From positions 1-64,000 of the forward strand of contig CALUWH010000004.1 of NCBI GenBank assembly GCA_944324435.1: a DNA stretch of 64,000 nt, written 5' to 3'. The notes below the pieces were generated by a model that worked only from the letters and a program-made list of their open reading frames with translations, was not told the DNA's origin and did no database searches. Of the stretch, positions 50,420 to 59,483 are shown piece by piece. The DNA comes from Candidatus Gastranaerophilales bacterium. GTDB lineage: Bacteria; Cyanobacteriota; Vampirovibrionia; Gastranaerophilales; Gastranaerophilaceae. Position 1 is the first letter of the stretch. Each line of letters begins with the position of its first letter. The position numbers and the translations under genes were made by a program.

Positions 50420-51328
50420 AGAATTCAGCCGAATTATAATATTAACAATAGAATATATGCATATAATGATGGCAAGTCAACTCCCTTTAAAGCGCAGATA
50501 TACTCGCCAAAAAAATCAATATTTACTCGCATAAATCCCGGGAAAATGTATTTACAAAAGATGTTTGAGCGGACACTTGTCATTTCCAGAGCAAGAATCC
50601 AGCCGATTATTCCGGCACTCATAGATATTACAAAAGAGATCCCTCTAAATAGCAAAAAGAAAACTACTTATGCCTGGGATATCAACGACGGAACACGAAA
50701 AAAATATGCTCTTATTTTACATGGGATGAGCCAGAATGTTTCAAATCTACAGCCGTTGTATAAAGAAATTACAGAGAAAACAGATTTTGCAGTTTTCGCC
50801 CCCGAATACAGAGGCTTTGGAAAAAATCCAAAATCTGTAGTAAGCACAAAGACATTTGCAGAGGATACAGCTCTCGCTCTTGAATATTTAAAGAAGAAAG
50901 GAATCAAACAAGAAAACATATATGTTATAGGGCACAGCCTCGGGGGATACATTGCATCACAACTTGTGCAAAAAAATCCGGATTTGGGAAGGTTAATTCT
51001 TGTATCTTCTATTGATTCTTTAAAAAAGGATGCTACGAATTTTCTAGCGGCAAAAAATAGTGCTTCACCAGCGATATTATACTTGTATGAACATTTTAAG
51101 ATACTACGCAGCCCTATTGAGCGCTTATTCAAGACAGGGGATTGTCTAAAAAAAATTAATACCCCAATAGATATCATACATTCAACAAATGATACTGTTG
51201 TAAAATCAATTTCTGCAGAAAGAATAGCCAAAAAGTGCAAAAATCTCCAGAGCCTTCATCTATTAAAAACAGGAGGACACGCCTGGGACAATCAAAAAAT
51301 TAACACAATAATATCTATTTTAAGCTGA
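50417..51328 (+). CDS. Alpha/beta hydrolase with N-terminal F-K-A patch
   Basis: A 303-residue protein. A basic N-terminal region of about 80 residues carries T-P-F-K-A-Q-I (22-28). The hydrolase fold follows, with oxyanion strand L-H-G-M near 101, nucleophile elbow G-H-S-L-G-G (Ser174), an acid near 258 (S-T-N-D) and a His in G-G-H-A-W. No signal peptide is obvious. An acyl-ester or peptide substrate is possible; unknown. The stop overlaps the convergent gene at 51320 by 9 bp. Confidence 0.8.
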   Translation: MRIQPNYNINNRIYAYNDGKSTPFKAQIYSPKKSIFTRINPGKMYLQKMFERTLVISRARIQPIIPALIDITKEIPLNSKKKTTYAWDINDGTRKKYALILHGMSQNVSNLQPLYKEITEKTDFAVFAPEYRGFGKNPKSVVSTKTFAEDTALALEYLKKKGIKQENIYVIGHSLGGYIASQLVQKNPDLGRLILVSSIDSLKKDATNFLAAKNSASPAILYLYEHFKILRSPIERLFKTGDCLKKINTPIDIIHSTNDTVVKSISAERIAKKCKNLQSLHLLKTGGHAWDNQKINTIISILS

Positions 51329-51643
51329 CAGAGAGGTTGAGATTCCTTCCATAATGTTATAAAAATCTTCCTGAGGCAAGGTCGACATGGTTTTTAAAGC
51401 GTAAGACAAAACACTTACTTTATCATACCATCTTCTAGAATTAGATATCTTATAAAGCCCGAGAACACGATCAATCCCAATACTAACCTCTTGTTCTTCA
51501 TCTTCTTCATGCATCTCTTTTATTTGTCTTACAACTGTTGTCAGATCTCTGGATAAAGCACGTCTTTTATCTTCATCCATATCTTTTAGTAACGACAATG
51601 CTTGTTTTGTATACTCATTTGAATCATACCAACGTCTGTTCAT
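51320..51643 (-). CDS. Small acidic helical protein
   Basis: A 107-residue protein with no known domain. It has two R-R-W-Y-D motifs (near 3-7 and 70-74), which hint at an internal repeat of about 67 residues: Arg-Arg-Trp-Tyr-Asp followed by helices. GGGAGAGG precedes the ATG. Convergent 9-bp overlap with the hydrolase gene. Function unknown. Confidence 0.6.
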   Translation of the reverse strand: MNRRWYDSNEYTKQALSLLKDMDEDKRRALSRDLTTVVRQIKEMHEEDEEQEVSIGIDRVLGLYKISNSRRWYDKVSVLSYALKTMSTLPQEDFYNIMEGISTSLSA

Positions 51644-51733
51644 TCAAACCTCTCCCAATACACAATATATATACTAGTATAGTCAAACAAGCTTATTTAG
51701 CAATCATACATTTAATGTAACATGGCCGAAGCA

Positions 51734-53323
51734 TTATAAATACAAGACAACTAGATCGCCCTCTTTAAACATTGTTTCACCATCCGGCACAATATGTTTG
51801 CCTTCTCGTTTTATCATAACTATCATTATATTTTTTGCTATGTTAAGCTCTTTGATTTTTTTATTGCACCAAGGGTGGCTCCTATCCACAATAAATTCGC
51901 GCAGTTCAATCTTATCATCCGCCTGGCTTTCAGGAAGGCTCATCGTAATATTATCGCCCTCTTGTATTATTGTGTAACCCTTAGGTACGATTTTTTCTGC
52001 ACCGCGTCTGATTAAAAGTACAAGTGCTTTGCCGGGAAATGCAATATTTCTCACTTCCTGCCCTATCCACTCATGGCCTGTGGGAATATTTATTCTGAGA
52101 AGTTTTATTGCGCATTCTTCCTGATAATCATTAAATGTCTTTTTCACGTCTGAAAACTCATCGAGCATGTTTGTTTTTTTAGAAAACCACGGAAGCAAGC
52201 TTCCCTGAAAGGCGACGGAAAGTATTGATATTAAAAATACAAGATGGAACAAATCATAATGGAGCGTAATTCCGCTGTCTACAGCGATTATTGCAAATAC
52301 AATCGAGGCAACGCCCCTTAACCCTGCCCAGGATATAAGCAGGCATTGATTAATACTTGATTTGAACGGAAGAAGCAGTGCAAATATTACAATCGGTCGG
52401 GCAATGAAGGTCAAAAACAAGAATATTAATGTTCCGGTAACCAGTATTTGCGGAACTTCTCTTGGGAATGCAAGCAAACCCAAGATAAAGAATATACCTA
52501 TTTGAGCAAGCTTTGTTATGCCGTCAAAGAAGTTTATCATAGAAGATTTGTTGTGGATTTTTGCATTACCCAGAATTATTCCGAGAAAATACACGGATAA
52601 AAATGGGTTGCCGCTGTATAGTTCGGGCAGAGCGTACGCTGCAAGTACAAGCGCGATGATAAAAAGTGTGTCGTTTCCTTCTGTTACTATTCTAGTTTTT
52701 TCAAATATAAAAATAGCTGCTTTAGCGATTATGACACCGGTTAGAATCCCGAGAATCATCTGTTTTAAAAACAGAACAAAAACAAATCCTGCACTCTGCC
52801 CCTGCAAAAGAGTGATTGCAAGGATTACCAGAACATAAGACATCGGATCGTTGCTTCCGCTCTCTATCTCAAGAAGCGGCGCTGTGTGGTCTTTCAGGTT
52901 CAGTTTTTTAGCCCTCAAAATCGAAAAAACCGAAGCTGCATCCGTAGAGCTTATTACAGAGCCAATAAGAAAACTTTCAAGGAAATTCAGATTAAGTATA
53001 AAGTGGCAAAAAATGCAGGTCAGAGCAGCTGTTCCAAAAACACCTATGGTGGAAAGAATAGAAGCTTTTGCAATAATCGGTTTTGCAGTCTGCCATTTTG
53101 TGCAGAAACCGCCGTAAAAGATTATAAATCCGAGTGCTATTGAACACAGGTCCTTTGTTGTTGTAAAGTCCGCATAATGAATCTTGAATATTCCGTCTGA
53201 GCCGAACAGCATACCGAGACACATAAAAAACAACAACGCTGGGATTCCGAGCGTGTTTAAAAATTTGTTAGTGAAAATTGCCGAGAATATTACAACAGCA
53301 CACAATATAACTATAAAAACCAT
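51734..53323 (-). CDS. CPA1-type cation/proton antiporter with RCK_C domains
   Basis: About 529 residues. Twelve or so membrane segments form a Na+/H+ exchanger fold (S-S-T-D-A-A-S-V-F near 130 and E-S-G-S-N-D-P near 157 are the ion-site regions). A cytoplasmic tail with two TrkA-C/RCK_C-like modules follows (about 405-530). This is the layout of NhaP2/CvrA potassium/proton antiporters. ATG 53323 is preferred over the upstream GTG 53329. A TATAAT at 53356-53361 gives a leader of about 25 nt. No strong Shine-Dalgarno. Confidence 0.88.
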   Translation of the reverse strand: MVFIVILCAVVIFSAIFTNKFLNTLGIPALLFFMCLGMLFGSDGIFKIHYADFTTTKDLCSIALGFIIFYGGFCTKWQTAKPIIAKASILSTIGVFGTAALTCIFCHFILNLNFLESFLIGSVISSTDAASVFSILRAKKLNLKDHTAPLLEIESGSNDPMSYVLVILAITLLQGQSAGFVFVLFLKQMILGILTGVIIAKAAIFIFEKTRIVTEGNDTLFIIALVLAAYALPELYSGNPFLSVYFLGIILGNAKIHNKSSMINFFDGITKLAQIGIFFILGLLAFPREVPQILVTGTLIFLFLTFIARPIVIFALLLPFKSSINQCLLISWAGLRGVASIVFAIIAVDSGITLHYDLFHLVFLISILSVAFQGSLLPWFSKKTNMLDEFSDVKKTFNDYQEECAIKLLRINIPTGHEWIGQEVRNIAFPGKALVLLIRRGAEKIVPKGYTIIQEGDNITMSLPESQADDKIELREFIVDRSHPWCNKKIKELNIAKNIMIVMIKREGKHIVPDGETMFKEGDLVVLYL

Positions 53324-53355
53324 TAGCACACTTTTATTTTGTCCATTGAGATTTT

Positions 53356-53384
53356 ATTATAACATATTTTAACTTTTTAAGTAA
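53356..53384 (-). promoter_or_regulatory. Promoter of the antiporter gene
   Basis: Minus-strand TTACTT (53379-53384), a 17-nt spacer and TATAAT (53356-53361). It overlaps the end of prfB, so the antiporter need not depend on the tmk-prfB transcript. Confidence 0.55.
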
Positions 53385-54430
53385 GCCTCAATGAAACCGT
53401 CTAAATCGCCGTCCATAACCGCATCAACATTTCCCATTTCAAATCCTGTACGGTGATCTTTTACTAATTTATACGGATGGAAAACATAAGAACGGATTTG
53501 TGAGCCGAAGTTTATATCAAAATTTTCACCCTTTAGTTCCGCAAGCTTTTTTTCGTGCTCTCTCTGGCGGATTTCAAGAAGCTTTGATGCAAGCATTTGC
53601 ATTGCGTTCTCTTTATTTTGAAGCTGAGAGCGCTCCTGCTGACATTTAACAACAATCCCTGTCGGCTTGTGCAGAATTCGAACAGCGGTTTCAACTTTGT
53701 TGACATTCTGGCCGCCCGCGCCGCCTGAACGCATTGTATCTACTTCAATATCCTCCGGGGGAATTGTAATAGTTTTCTCGTAATCAGGAATTATCGGAGA
53801 AACTTCGCAGGATGCAAAACTCGTCTGCCTTTTGCCGTTTGCATTAAAAGGAGAAATTCTCACAAGCCTGTGAACGCCTTTTTCAGCTTTTGCGTACCCG
53901 TAAGCGTATTTGCCGGTAATCTTTATGGTCGCAGATTTTATTCCGGCCTCTTCACCTTCTGACTTATCAATAAGTTCAACCTTCCACCCTCTGGATTCAG
54001 CCCATCTGGTGTACATCCTGAGAAGCATGTTTGCCCAATCCTGTGCGTCTGTTCCGCCGGCTCCTGCATTAATACTCAAAAACGCATCAGCTTCGTCATA
54101 CTCGCCGGAAAGCATTTTTTGGATATCGTATTTATCAAGTTCTTTTTCTAGTGTATGAAGCGCATTCTCACTTTCTTTGAGAAGCTCTTCGTCTCCTATT
54201 TCCTGAGCGGTTTTGGCGTCTTCTATAATATTTTCCCATCTGGAAAACATCTCTAATGTTTCTTTGATTTCTCTTGATTTTTGCCCAAGCTCAGATGCAA
54301 GGTTCTGATTTGACCAGACCTCGGGCGTTTGCAGCTTTGATTCTAAATCCTTTAATTCCTGATTTAACGCTGCAAAATCAATGTTCTGTTTATCCTTATT
54401 TATCCGTTGTTCAAGTTCCTGCAAATTCAT
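53369..54430 (-). CDS. prfB: Peptide chain release factor 2
   Basis: A 353-residue protein with the RF2 stop-codon reader S-P-F (in V-R-I-S-P-F) and the catalytic G-G-Q in G-A-G-G-Q-N-V-N. It ends translation at UAA and UGA. The frame is continuous from an ATG overlapping the tmk stop (ATGA). The in-frame UGA and +1 frameshift used for autoregulation in many bacteria are absent, and the N terminus is shorter by about nine residues. Confidence 0.95.
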   Translation of the reverse strand: MNLQELEQRINKDKQNIDFAALNQELKDLESKLQTPEVWSNQNLASELGQKSREIKETLEMFSRWENIIEDAKTAQEIGDEELLKESENALHTLEKELDKYDIQKMLSGEYDEADAFLSINAGAGGTDAQDWANMLLRMYTRWAESRGWKVELIDKSEGEEAGIKSATIKITGKYAYGYAKAEKGVHRLVRISPFNANGKRQTSFASCEVSPIIPDYEKTITIPPEDIEVDTMRSGGAGGQNVNKVETAVRILHKPTGIVVKCQQERSQLQNKENAMQMLASKLLEIRQREHEKKLAELKGENFDINFGSQIRSYVFHPYKLVKDHRTGFEMGNVDAVMDGDLDGFIEAYLKS

Positions 54431-55035
54431 AGACAGTTTACCAGCTCCAAAACCTTTTTGTGAATATTCTCTATTGTATCAGAAGAGTCTATAACTTTCA
54501 CCCTGTCAGGCTCTTTTCGAGCAATATCAAGATAACCGTGTCTTACGCGGTTAAAAAATTCTACTCCCGCAGATTCCATTCTGTCTTTATTTTTGCCGAC
54601 CCTTGCAAGAGATGTTTCAACATCAATATCGAAAATGATTGTTAAATCCGGTTTCAGACCGCCGGTTGCAATATTGTTCAGATAATTAATTTGAGTAATA
54701 TCCAACTCTCTTCCGTAGCCCTGATAAGCAACTGTTGAATCCGTATGCCTGTCACAGAGGATAATTTTCCCCTCTTTGAGCGCAGGTTTTATAATACAGT
54801 CAACGTGCTGCGCCCTGTCTGCGAGAAATAAAAATGATTCGGCAGTTGGAGACACTTCGCTGTCATAATTAAGCAAAATTTCTCTTAATTTTTCGCCCAA
54901 TCCCCTTGAACCGGGTTCTCTGGTGAGAAGAGTATCACGCCCAGCTGCGCGTAAATATTTGTCCAGAAGTTCTATCTGGGTCGTTTTTCCGCAACCGTCT
55001 GCACCTTCAAATGTTATAAATAAGCCTCGCTGCAT
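54427..55035 (-). CDS. tmk: Thymidylate kinase
   Basis: A 202-residue P-loop kinase: [11 protein letters not shown] near 7-17, R-E-P-G near 40, [12 protein letters not shown] near 97, and a lid with R-V-G-K-N-K-D-R. It phosphorylates dTMP to dTDP. It lies 1 bp after the nucleotidyltransferase gene and overlaps prfB by 4 bp, so it is translated as part of that operon. Confidence 0.96.
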   Translation of the reverse strand: MQRGLFITFEGADGCGKTTQIELLDKYLRAAGRDTLLTREPGSRGLGEKLREILLNYDSEVSPTAESFLFLADRAQHVDCIIKPALKEGKIILCDRHTDSTVAYQGYGRELDITQINYLNNIATGGLKPDLTIIFDIDVETSLARVGKNKDRMESAGVEFFNRVRHGYLDIARKEPDRVKVIDSSDTIENIHKKVLELVNCL

Positions 55036-55036
55036 A

Positions 55037-55324
55037 CTAAATCCGTACCAAATCCTTTTCTATAAGTTTATAAAATTTTTCGTCTATTGTGTCATAATCT
55101 GTAAAGTTGACAACATAAGGTAAATTCGATTGGTCAAAAAGAAATTTGATAATTTCCAATTTTTCATAAGGTATTTTACTTTTAATTAATATATCCAAAT
55201 CGGATGTTTTTTCAAAATTACCCTTAACCCTTGAACCGTAATAGTAAAATTCGTAATCTTTTTTATACGCTGCAAGTATGTTTTGGATTATTTTTTCTTC
55301 TTCACTGCTTATGCCTTTTATCAT
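55037..55324 (-). CDS. MNT-type nucleotidyltransferase of a HEPN/MNT pair
   Basis: A 95-residue minimal nucleotidyltransferase with Y-G-S-R-V-K-G and T-S-D-L-D-I-L-I. An ATG at 55339 is in frame, but ATG 55324 overlaps the stop of the HEPN gene as ATGA, the usual arrangement for coupled genes. In HEPN/MNT modules this protein can AMPylate and silence the HEPN ribonuclease; older annotation calls the pair HI0073/HI0074. Confidence 0.8.
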   Translation of the reverse strand: MIKGISSEEEKIIQNILAAYKKDYEFYYYGSRVKGNFEKTSDLDILIKSKIPYEKLEIIKFLFDQSNLPYVVNFTDYDTIDEKFYKLIEKDLVRI

Positions 55325-55734
55325 GACAGGGAATCCCATTTGTTTAATAAGAATTTTACATCAAAAAGAAAATCAGGAATAATTTCAATTAGTCTGCGTG
55401 ATTTTTCAAAATTGTATTCATGAGAAGTATTGTTTCTCTGGGTGTAATAATCTTTCCATTTTAGCCAGGAATCAGTAAAACCGTAGCCTTCCATATATCG
55501 GAATATATTGTTCATAGTAAGCTCTTCTTCCTTTTTGGAATATTGGAGCTTGAAATATTTTTTCATAAGCTTCCAAGCAGTTTCAAAAGTGTATTCAAAT
55601 CGTTTAACACAGGAATCAGCATAAATATCGCAGATATCCTGCTCCAGACTACCTTTTTGATAAACCGCAAAAGCTTTTTCCAAAGAATCGTATGCTTTTC
55701 TTAAAGATTCTATATCAAGTTCAATATTTTCCAT
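55321..55734 (-). CDS. HEPN-family partner (HI0074/HepT-like)
   Basis: A 137-residue all-helical protein of the HI0074 nucleotidyltransferase-substrate-binding family. The segment Q-R-N-N-T-S-H-E-Y contains the R-x4-H spacing of active HEPN ribonucleases. It pairs with the nucleotidyltransferase just downstream. It heads the transcript that continues into tmk and prfB, from a promoter giving a leaderless mRNA. Confidence 0.8.
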   Translation of the reverse strand: MENIELDIESLRKAYDSLEKAFAVYQKGSLEQDICDIYADSCVKRFEYTFETAWKLMKKYFKLQYSKKEEELTMNNIFRYMEGYGFTDSWLKWKDYYTQRNNTSHEYNFEKSRRLIEIIPDFLFDVKFLLNKWDSLS

Positions 55735-55740
55735 AAGTTC

Positions 55741-55768
55741 ATTTTACAAAAAACAAACTTTTTCGCAA
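55741..55768 (-). promoter_or_regulatory. Leaderless promoter of the HEPN-MNT-tmk-prfB unit
   Basis: Minus-strand TTGCGA, about 16 nt, TAAAAT at 55741-55746, then 6 nt and ATG at 55734. There is no Shine-Dalgarno. Confidence 0.6.
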
Positions 55769-55776
55769 AGGTATGG

Positions 55777-56760
55777 TTAGAGCCCAATTTTCTGAGCCAG
55801 TTTAAAATGCTCAATAAGATTTACAATGGATAGAATTTCTTCAAACATTGTGAAATACTGTTTAGAATCATCTACTGGTTTAAATAGTGAACAAATGGAA
55901 AATAAATCTTTATTGGTATGCAGTCCTATAATTAGATACTTATCATAAAAAGCACAAGATACATTGTCTGCCGAGAAGGCTACCTGCATGTTATTTAATC
56001 TTTCCATAAAAGAAGTTGTAATCAAATATCTGGCCTCAACTTCATCGTCTGTATAAACATCAAATTTCTTTTCAAACACCACATCTTCTAATGTTGTATG
56101 TTTAAGATTCTTTGCAGGAGATGAATGCATAAAGCTATCTGGTCTTATCACAGTATTTCCGGTGAAATTCTTATTCATATCAAGAATTACCACAACACCT
56201 TTGAAAATAGTACGTCTATTCTTTGTGCTACTGTTGTCGTGATTTATAGGTTTGTTTTTCTCATAGTCCATAATAAATTCAGATTCTACAATTCGATACC
56301 CAACACCATGATATTTCCCTTCAAAAATATCATCAAAATTCTCGATATTGTATTTATCAATGAGGTGGGATTCTAATAAAATCTTACCGTTTATATTTGT
56401 TTTTTCCTTTAAAGTAAGCCATTTTAAATCTTCAAAACATGAGCATACTATTGGCATAATTTTTTCTTTAATCTTATTTTCAAAAGTTTTTTTGAATATG
56501 AAATAAACACCAATAGCAACGGCAAATAGTATACCTAATGCTTTTCCATCAATATTGATATTATGTTCAGGACTGGCGTAGAAAGAGTTAACCAACATAA
56601 AAACTAGTCCCGCAATAAATAATCCACAGCTTAAAGAAATTGCCAGTACAAGTTTTGTTTTGCGCTCCTTTTCAAATCCAGCCACAGCAGGAACAATGTT
56701 ATTCCTGTATTTGGCGTAAAATTCTTCTCTCATTTGTTTGTATGTTTTTATTTCATCCAT
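55777..56760 (-). CDS. DUF3137 membrane protein
   Basis: A 327-residue protein with two membrane segments (about 37-60 and 70-88) and a large soluble C-terminal part typical of DUF3137. These proteins often sit next to lemA, as here. Function unknown; an envelope-stress or assembly role has been proposed for LemA neighbours. A weak GAAAGA precedes the ATG. A 17-bp hairpin separates it from lemA. Confidence 0.75.
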   Translation of the reverse strand: MDEIKTYKQMREEFYAKYRNNIVPAVAGFEKERKTKLVLAISLSCGLFIAGLVFMLVNSFYASPEHNINIDGKALGILFAVAIGVYFIFKKTFENKIKEKIMPIVCSCFEDLKWLTLKEKTNINGKILLESHLIDKYNIENFDDIFEGKYHGVGYRIVESEFIMDYEKNKPINHDNSSTKNRRTIFKGVVVILDMNKNFTGNTVIRPDSFMHSSPAKNLKHTTLEDVVFEKKFDVYTDDEVEARYLITTSFMERLNNMQVAFSADNVSCAFYDKYLIIGLHTNKDLFSICSLFKPVDDSKQYFTMFEEILSIVNLIEHFKLAQKIGL

Positions 56761-56777
56761 ATCCGCGTCTTTCTTTT

Positions 56778-56815
56778 ATTCTAAGCGGCACACAAATATG
56801 CGTACCGCTTAGAAT
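56778..56815 (-). other. 17-bp intercistronic hairpin between lemA and the DUF3137 gene
   Basis: ATTCTAAGCGG (56778-56788) pairs with 56805-56815. The inner bases continue pairing to a TATT loop, giving a 17-bp stem with two G-U pairs on the minus strand. No T-run follows, so it is not a simple terminator. It may set transcript stability or differential expression. Confidence 0.7.
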
Positions 56816-56825
56816 AATCAAATAT

Positions 56826-57398
56826 TTATTTCAGAAAATCAGCAGCGTTGACAGCCTGTCTTTCTTTCTCTTCTGCCTTAAAGAAGTCCGTTGGTTTGAT
56901 ATTCATCATACGTGCAAAAAATGATGAAGGAAAAATCTCAACTGCGTTCTTTAATTCAAGAGCTGCAGAGTTATAGAATCTTCTTGCTGCTGCAATATGC
57001 TCCTCTACTTCATTATAAGTCTGCATTGCTGTAATCATTGTCTGATCTGATTTTAACTGCGGATAATTTTCTACCGCAACCATAATCTGCCCCATCTTTT
57101 TAGCGATTTCGCCATCTAGAGCAATTTTGCGGTCAATATTTTCAAAATTACTCGGAAGCTCCATTACTTGAGTTCTCAATTTGGTAACTTCTTCCATTAA
57201 TCCGCGTTCATGCTCCATAAATTTCTGAGCGATTGTAAGAATGTTTGGAATCAAATCGTATCTTTTCTTTAATTGAACATCAATTGAAGAGAACGCTTCC
57301 TGTGTTTTGTTTCTCTTCTGAATCAGAGATACATAAATAGAATAAGCCCAGCCAATCACTACGACCGCCGCAACTATTGCAATAATTGTTGATGTCAT
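56826..57398 (-). CDS. lemA: LemA family protein
   Basis: About 190 residues: one N-terminal membrane helix (about 5-25), then a helical bundle with Q-K-R-N-K-T-Q-E-A-F-S-S-I-D-V-Q-L and R-Y-D-L-I-P-N near 45, and R-F-Y-N-S-A-A near 135. The open frame extends to 57452, but ATG 57398 has AAGGG 7 nt upstream and gives the standard LemA start. Located in the inner membrane facing the periplasm or cytoplasm; function not settled. Confidence 0.9.
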   Translation of the reverse strand: MTSTIIAIVAAVVVIGWAYSIYVSLIQKRNKTQEAFSSIDVQLKKRYDLIPNILTIAQKFMEHERGLMEEVTKLRTQVMELPSNFENIDRKIALDGEIAKKMGQIMVAVENYPQLKSDQTMITAMQTYNEVEEHIAAARRFYNSAALELKNAVEIFPSSFFARMMNIKPTDFFKAEEKERQAVNAADFLK

Positions 57399-57469
57399 AA
57401 ATAAACCCTTTCTACTTTCCTGTTTACACCAAAAGCATATCATATTAAACAAATGACGAAATCATCCGT

Positions 57470-59434
57470 TTAATATACATTTCCATACACCCAGTAAGAG
57501 CGCAGAACTTTTTTAACATAGTTTTTAGTCTCAGGATATGGAATCTGCTCGACAAATTCATCTGTATCACTGTAGATAAGCTTGGAAAACCATTTGTTAA
57601 CCGAACCTATTCCGCCGTTGTAAGCTGTTATTGCATACAAATCCTTATTGCCTAAAACTTTCTTTAAACCTTCATAATAAAGGCTTCCTGCCGTAATATT
57701 TGATGTTTCAACATTAAGGTTAGAAGGCAGGTTGTGTTTTTTTACAACTTCATTATAAGTTGCAGGCATAAGCTGCATTAAACCTTTTGCGCCTACGGCA
57801 CTTGTAGCAAAAGGATTAAAGTGGCTTTCTTCTCTTATAATCGATTGTAATATTATCGAGTTATTATCGCCTTTGACCTTATCTACAATATCGTAGTAGT
57901 GCATAGGATAGACTAATCTCCATCTCAAATCACTAAACGGCGGTTTTTCCTGCAATTCTTCCATCGCGTTTCTTGCAAGAACCACTGAAATTGTATAATT
58001 CCCCCTTTCGTAAGCAAGCCAGCTCTGGATAAATTTATCTTTTTTGCAAAGCTCCTCAACTAAATCATAGTCGCCAAGATAGGCAAGCTTCACTACCAGA
58101 TTATTATCCAGCGATTTCTTGTATGGAAATATCACCGGTTTTTCTATTAACTCGCCGAAAGGAAGTGTTCCGTCATCTTTATAGAGATTATAGTTTGCTC
58201 TATACGCGTAATATGTATCAGGGTATGTGTCTATAACTTTTTTGTAATAACTGTTCGCGCTTTCATAATGTTTTAGTTTAAACGCGATTTTCCCCATAAA
58301 ATAGGTAACAGCAGGGCTTGATTTTACGTTAGGGAATTTTTTCAAATGCAAAAATCCTAAACGCTGAGCGTCATAGTATTTTTTCTGTAAATATTTGGTT
58401 ATAAAAAGATTATACAAGGAATCTGCCGAGAATTGACCGTTCGGATAGTTTTCGTATAACGTTCTAAAGCAGGCTTCCTTAAAGTTGGATTCAACAACTT
58501 CATTACAGTTCAGATAAGCTATATAATCAGCGCCGGTTGATTTTGCATTCAGGCTGACGAGTTTTTTTATGCCCTCGCCTCTTGTGGGGAACATTGTAAT
58601 ATAATTGTCTATAACTTCCAATACATCCGACTGATTTGTAGTTGCTGCGTGTTTTTGCAAGCCTAGTTCAGTATAGTATTTTGTTTTGTCATTGTTTTTA
58701 AGTTTGTATTCATTTTTTGCAAAGTCCGACCAGCTCTCAGCAAGAGTTGTTTTATTCAGATATGATTTAGCCTTTTCATACTCGCCGTTTTGATAAAACC
58801 CTTTAACAATAAGCAGATTGTCATAGTTTGTAAGCGTTGTATCTAATTTTATAATTTCATCAATAACTTTTAGGGCAAACCTTCCGTCCGGAGCTTTTTC
58901 AAGATATGTTTTAAAATGTATTAGGGCTCTTTCTTTTGCCTTTGCAATCTGTTTTTCGCTTTTATGCGGAGTTTCAGCCTCTATCATGCCTAGATAATAC
59001 TCTGATGCTATTGCATAATCACTTGAAGGATATTTTTTTATTATCTTTTTAAAATACTTTTTAGCGTTTTTATCCTGAGTTTCATACATCAATGTGGCCA
59101 TATTATACTGGCTTATAGGCACAATAGTTGACTTTGAGCTTGAACTGACAATGCGTTTATATTTTTTGATTGCAAGTTCCTTTTTATCCATATTTGTAGC
59201 ACATCTTGCCTGACGAAACAGGGCGGATGATTTAAGGCTTGAACCTGAAGGAACTTTTCCGAATTCCTGATATGCCTTTTCGTAATCACTTGCTTTGTAA
59301 TCTTCCAGAGCTGCCGCATAATTATTTACACCTCTTGATTCTGATGAAACATGGTTGTATACAAAATAACCTATTGTAATAATTAATAAAGCTATAACAA
59401 TATATAAATCATACTTTTTTCTTCTTCTTCTCAT
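57470..59434 (-). CDS. Lytic transglycosylase with TPR-type superhelix (Slt-like)
   Basis: A 654-residue protein: an N-terminal basic stretch and membrane anchor (about 8-26), then some 450 residues of TPR-like helices. The C-terminal SLT domain has catalytic Glu in I-I-R-E-E-S-H-F and G-L-M-Q-L-M-P-A-T. N-G-G-I-G-S-V-N follows. It cleaves peptidoglycan between MurNAc and GlcNAc to give anhydro ends, in the periplasm. It sits 71 bp before lemA on the same strand. Confidence 0.9.
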   Translation of the reverse strand: MRRRRKKYDLYIVIALLIITIGYFVYNHVSSESRGVNNYAAALEDYKASDYEKAYQEFGKVPSGSSLKSSALFRQARCATNMDKKELAIKKYKRIVSSSSKSTIVPISQYNMATLMYETQDKNAKKYFKKIIKKYPSSDYAIASEYYLGMIEAETPHKSEKQIAKAKERALIHFKTYLEKAPDGRFALKVIDEIIKLDTTLTNYDNLLIVKGFYQNGEYEKAKSYLNKTTLAESWSDFAKNEYKLKNNDKTKYYTELGLQKHAATTNQSDVLEVIDNYITMFPTRGEGIKKLVSLNAKSTGADYIAYLNCNEVVESNFKEACFRTLYENYPNGQFSADSLYNLFITKYLQKKYYDAQRLGFLHLKKFPNVKSSPAVTYFMGKIAFKLKHYESANSYYKKVIDTYPDTYYAYRANYNLYKDDGTLPFGELIEKPVIFPYKKSLDNNLVVKLAYLGDYDLVEELCKKDKFIQSWLAYERGNYTISVVLARNAMEELQEKPPFSDLRWRLVYPMHYYDIVDKVKGDNNSIILQSIIREESHFNPFATSAVGAKGLMQLMPATYNEVVKKHNLPSNLNVETSNITAGSLYYEGLKKVLGNKDLYAITAYNGGIGSVNKWFSKLIYSDTDEFVEQIPYPETKNYVKKVLRSYWVYGNVY

Positions 59435-59483
59435 TCAAATCCAGCCCAACTATTTAATAACCCAATGTAGATAATAAAAGACC

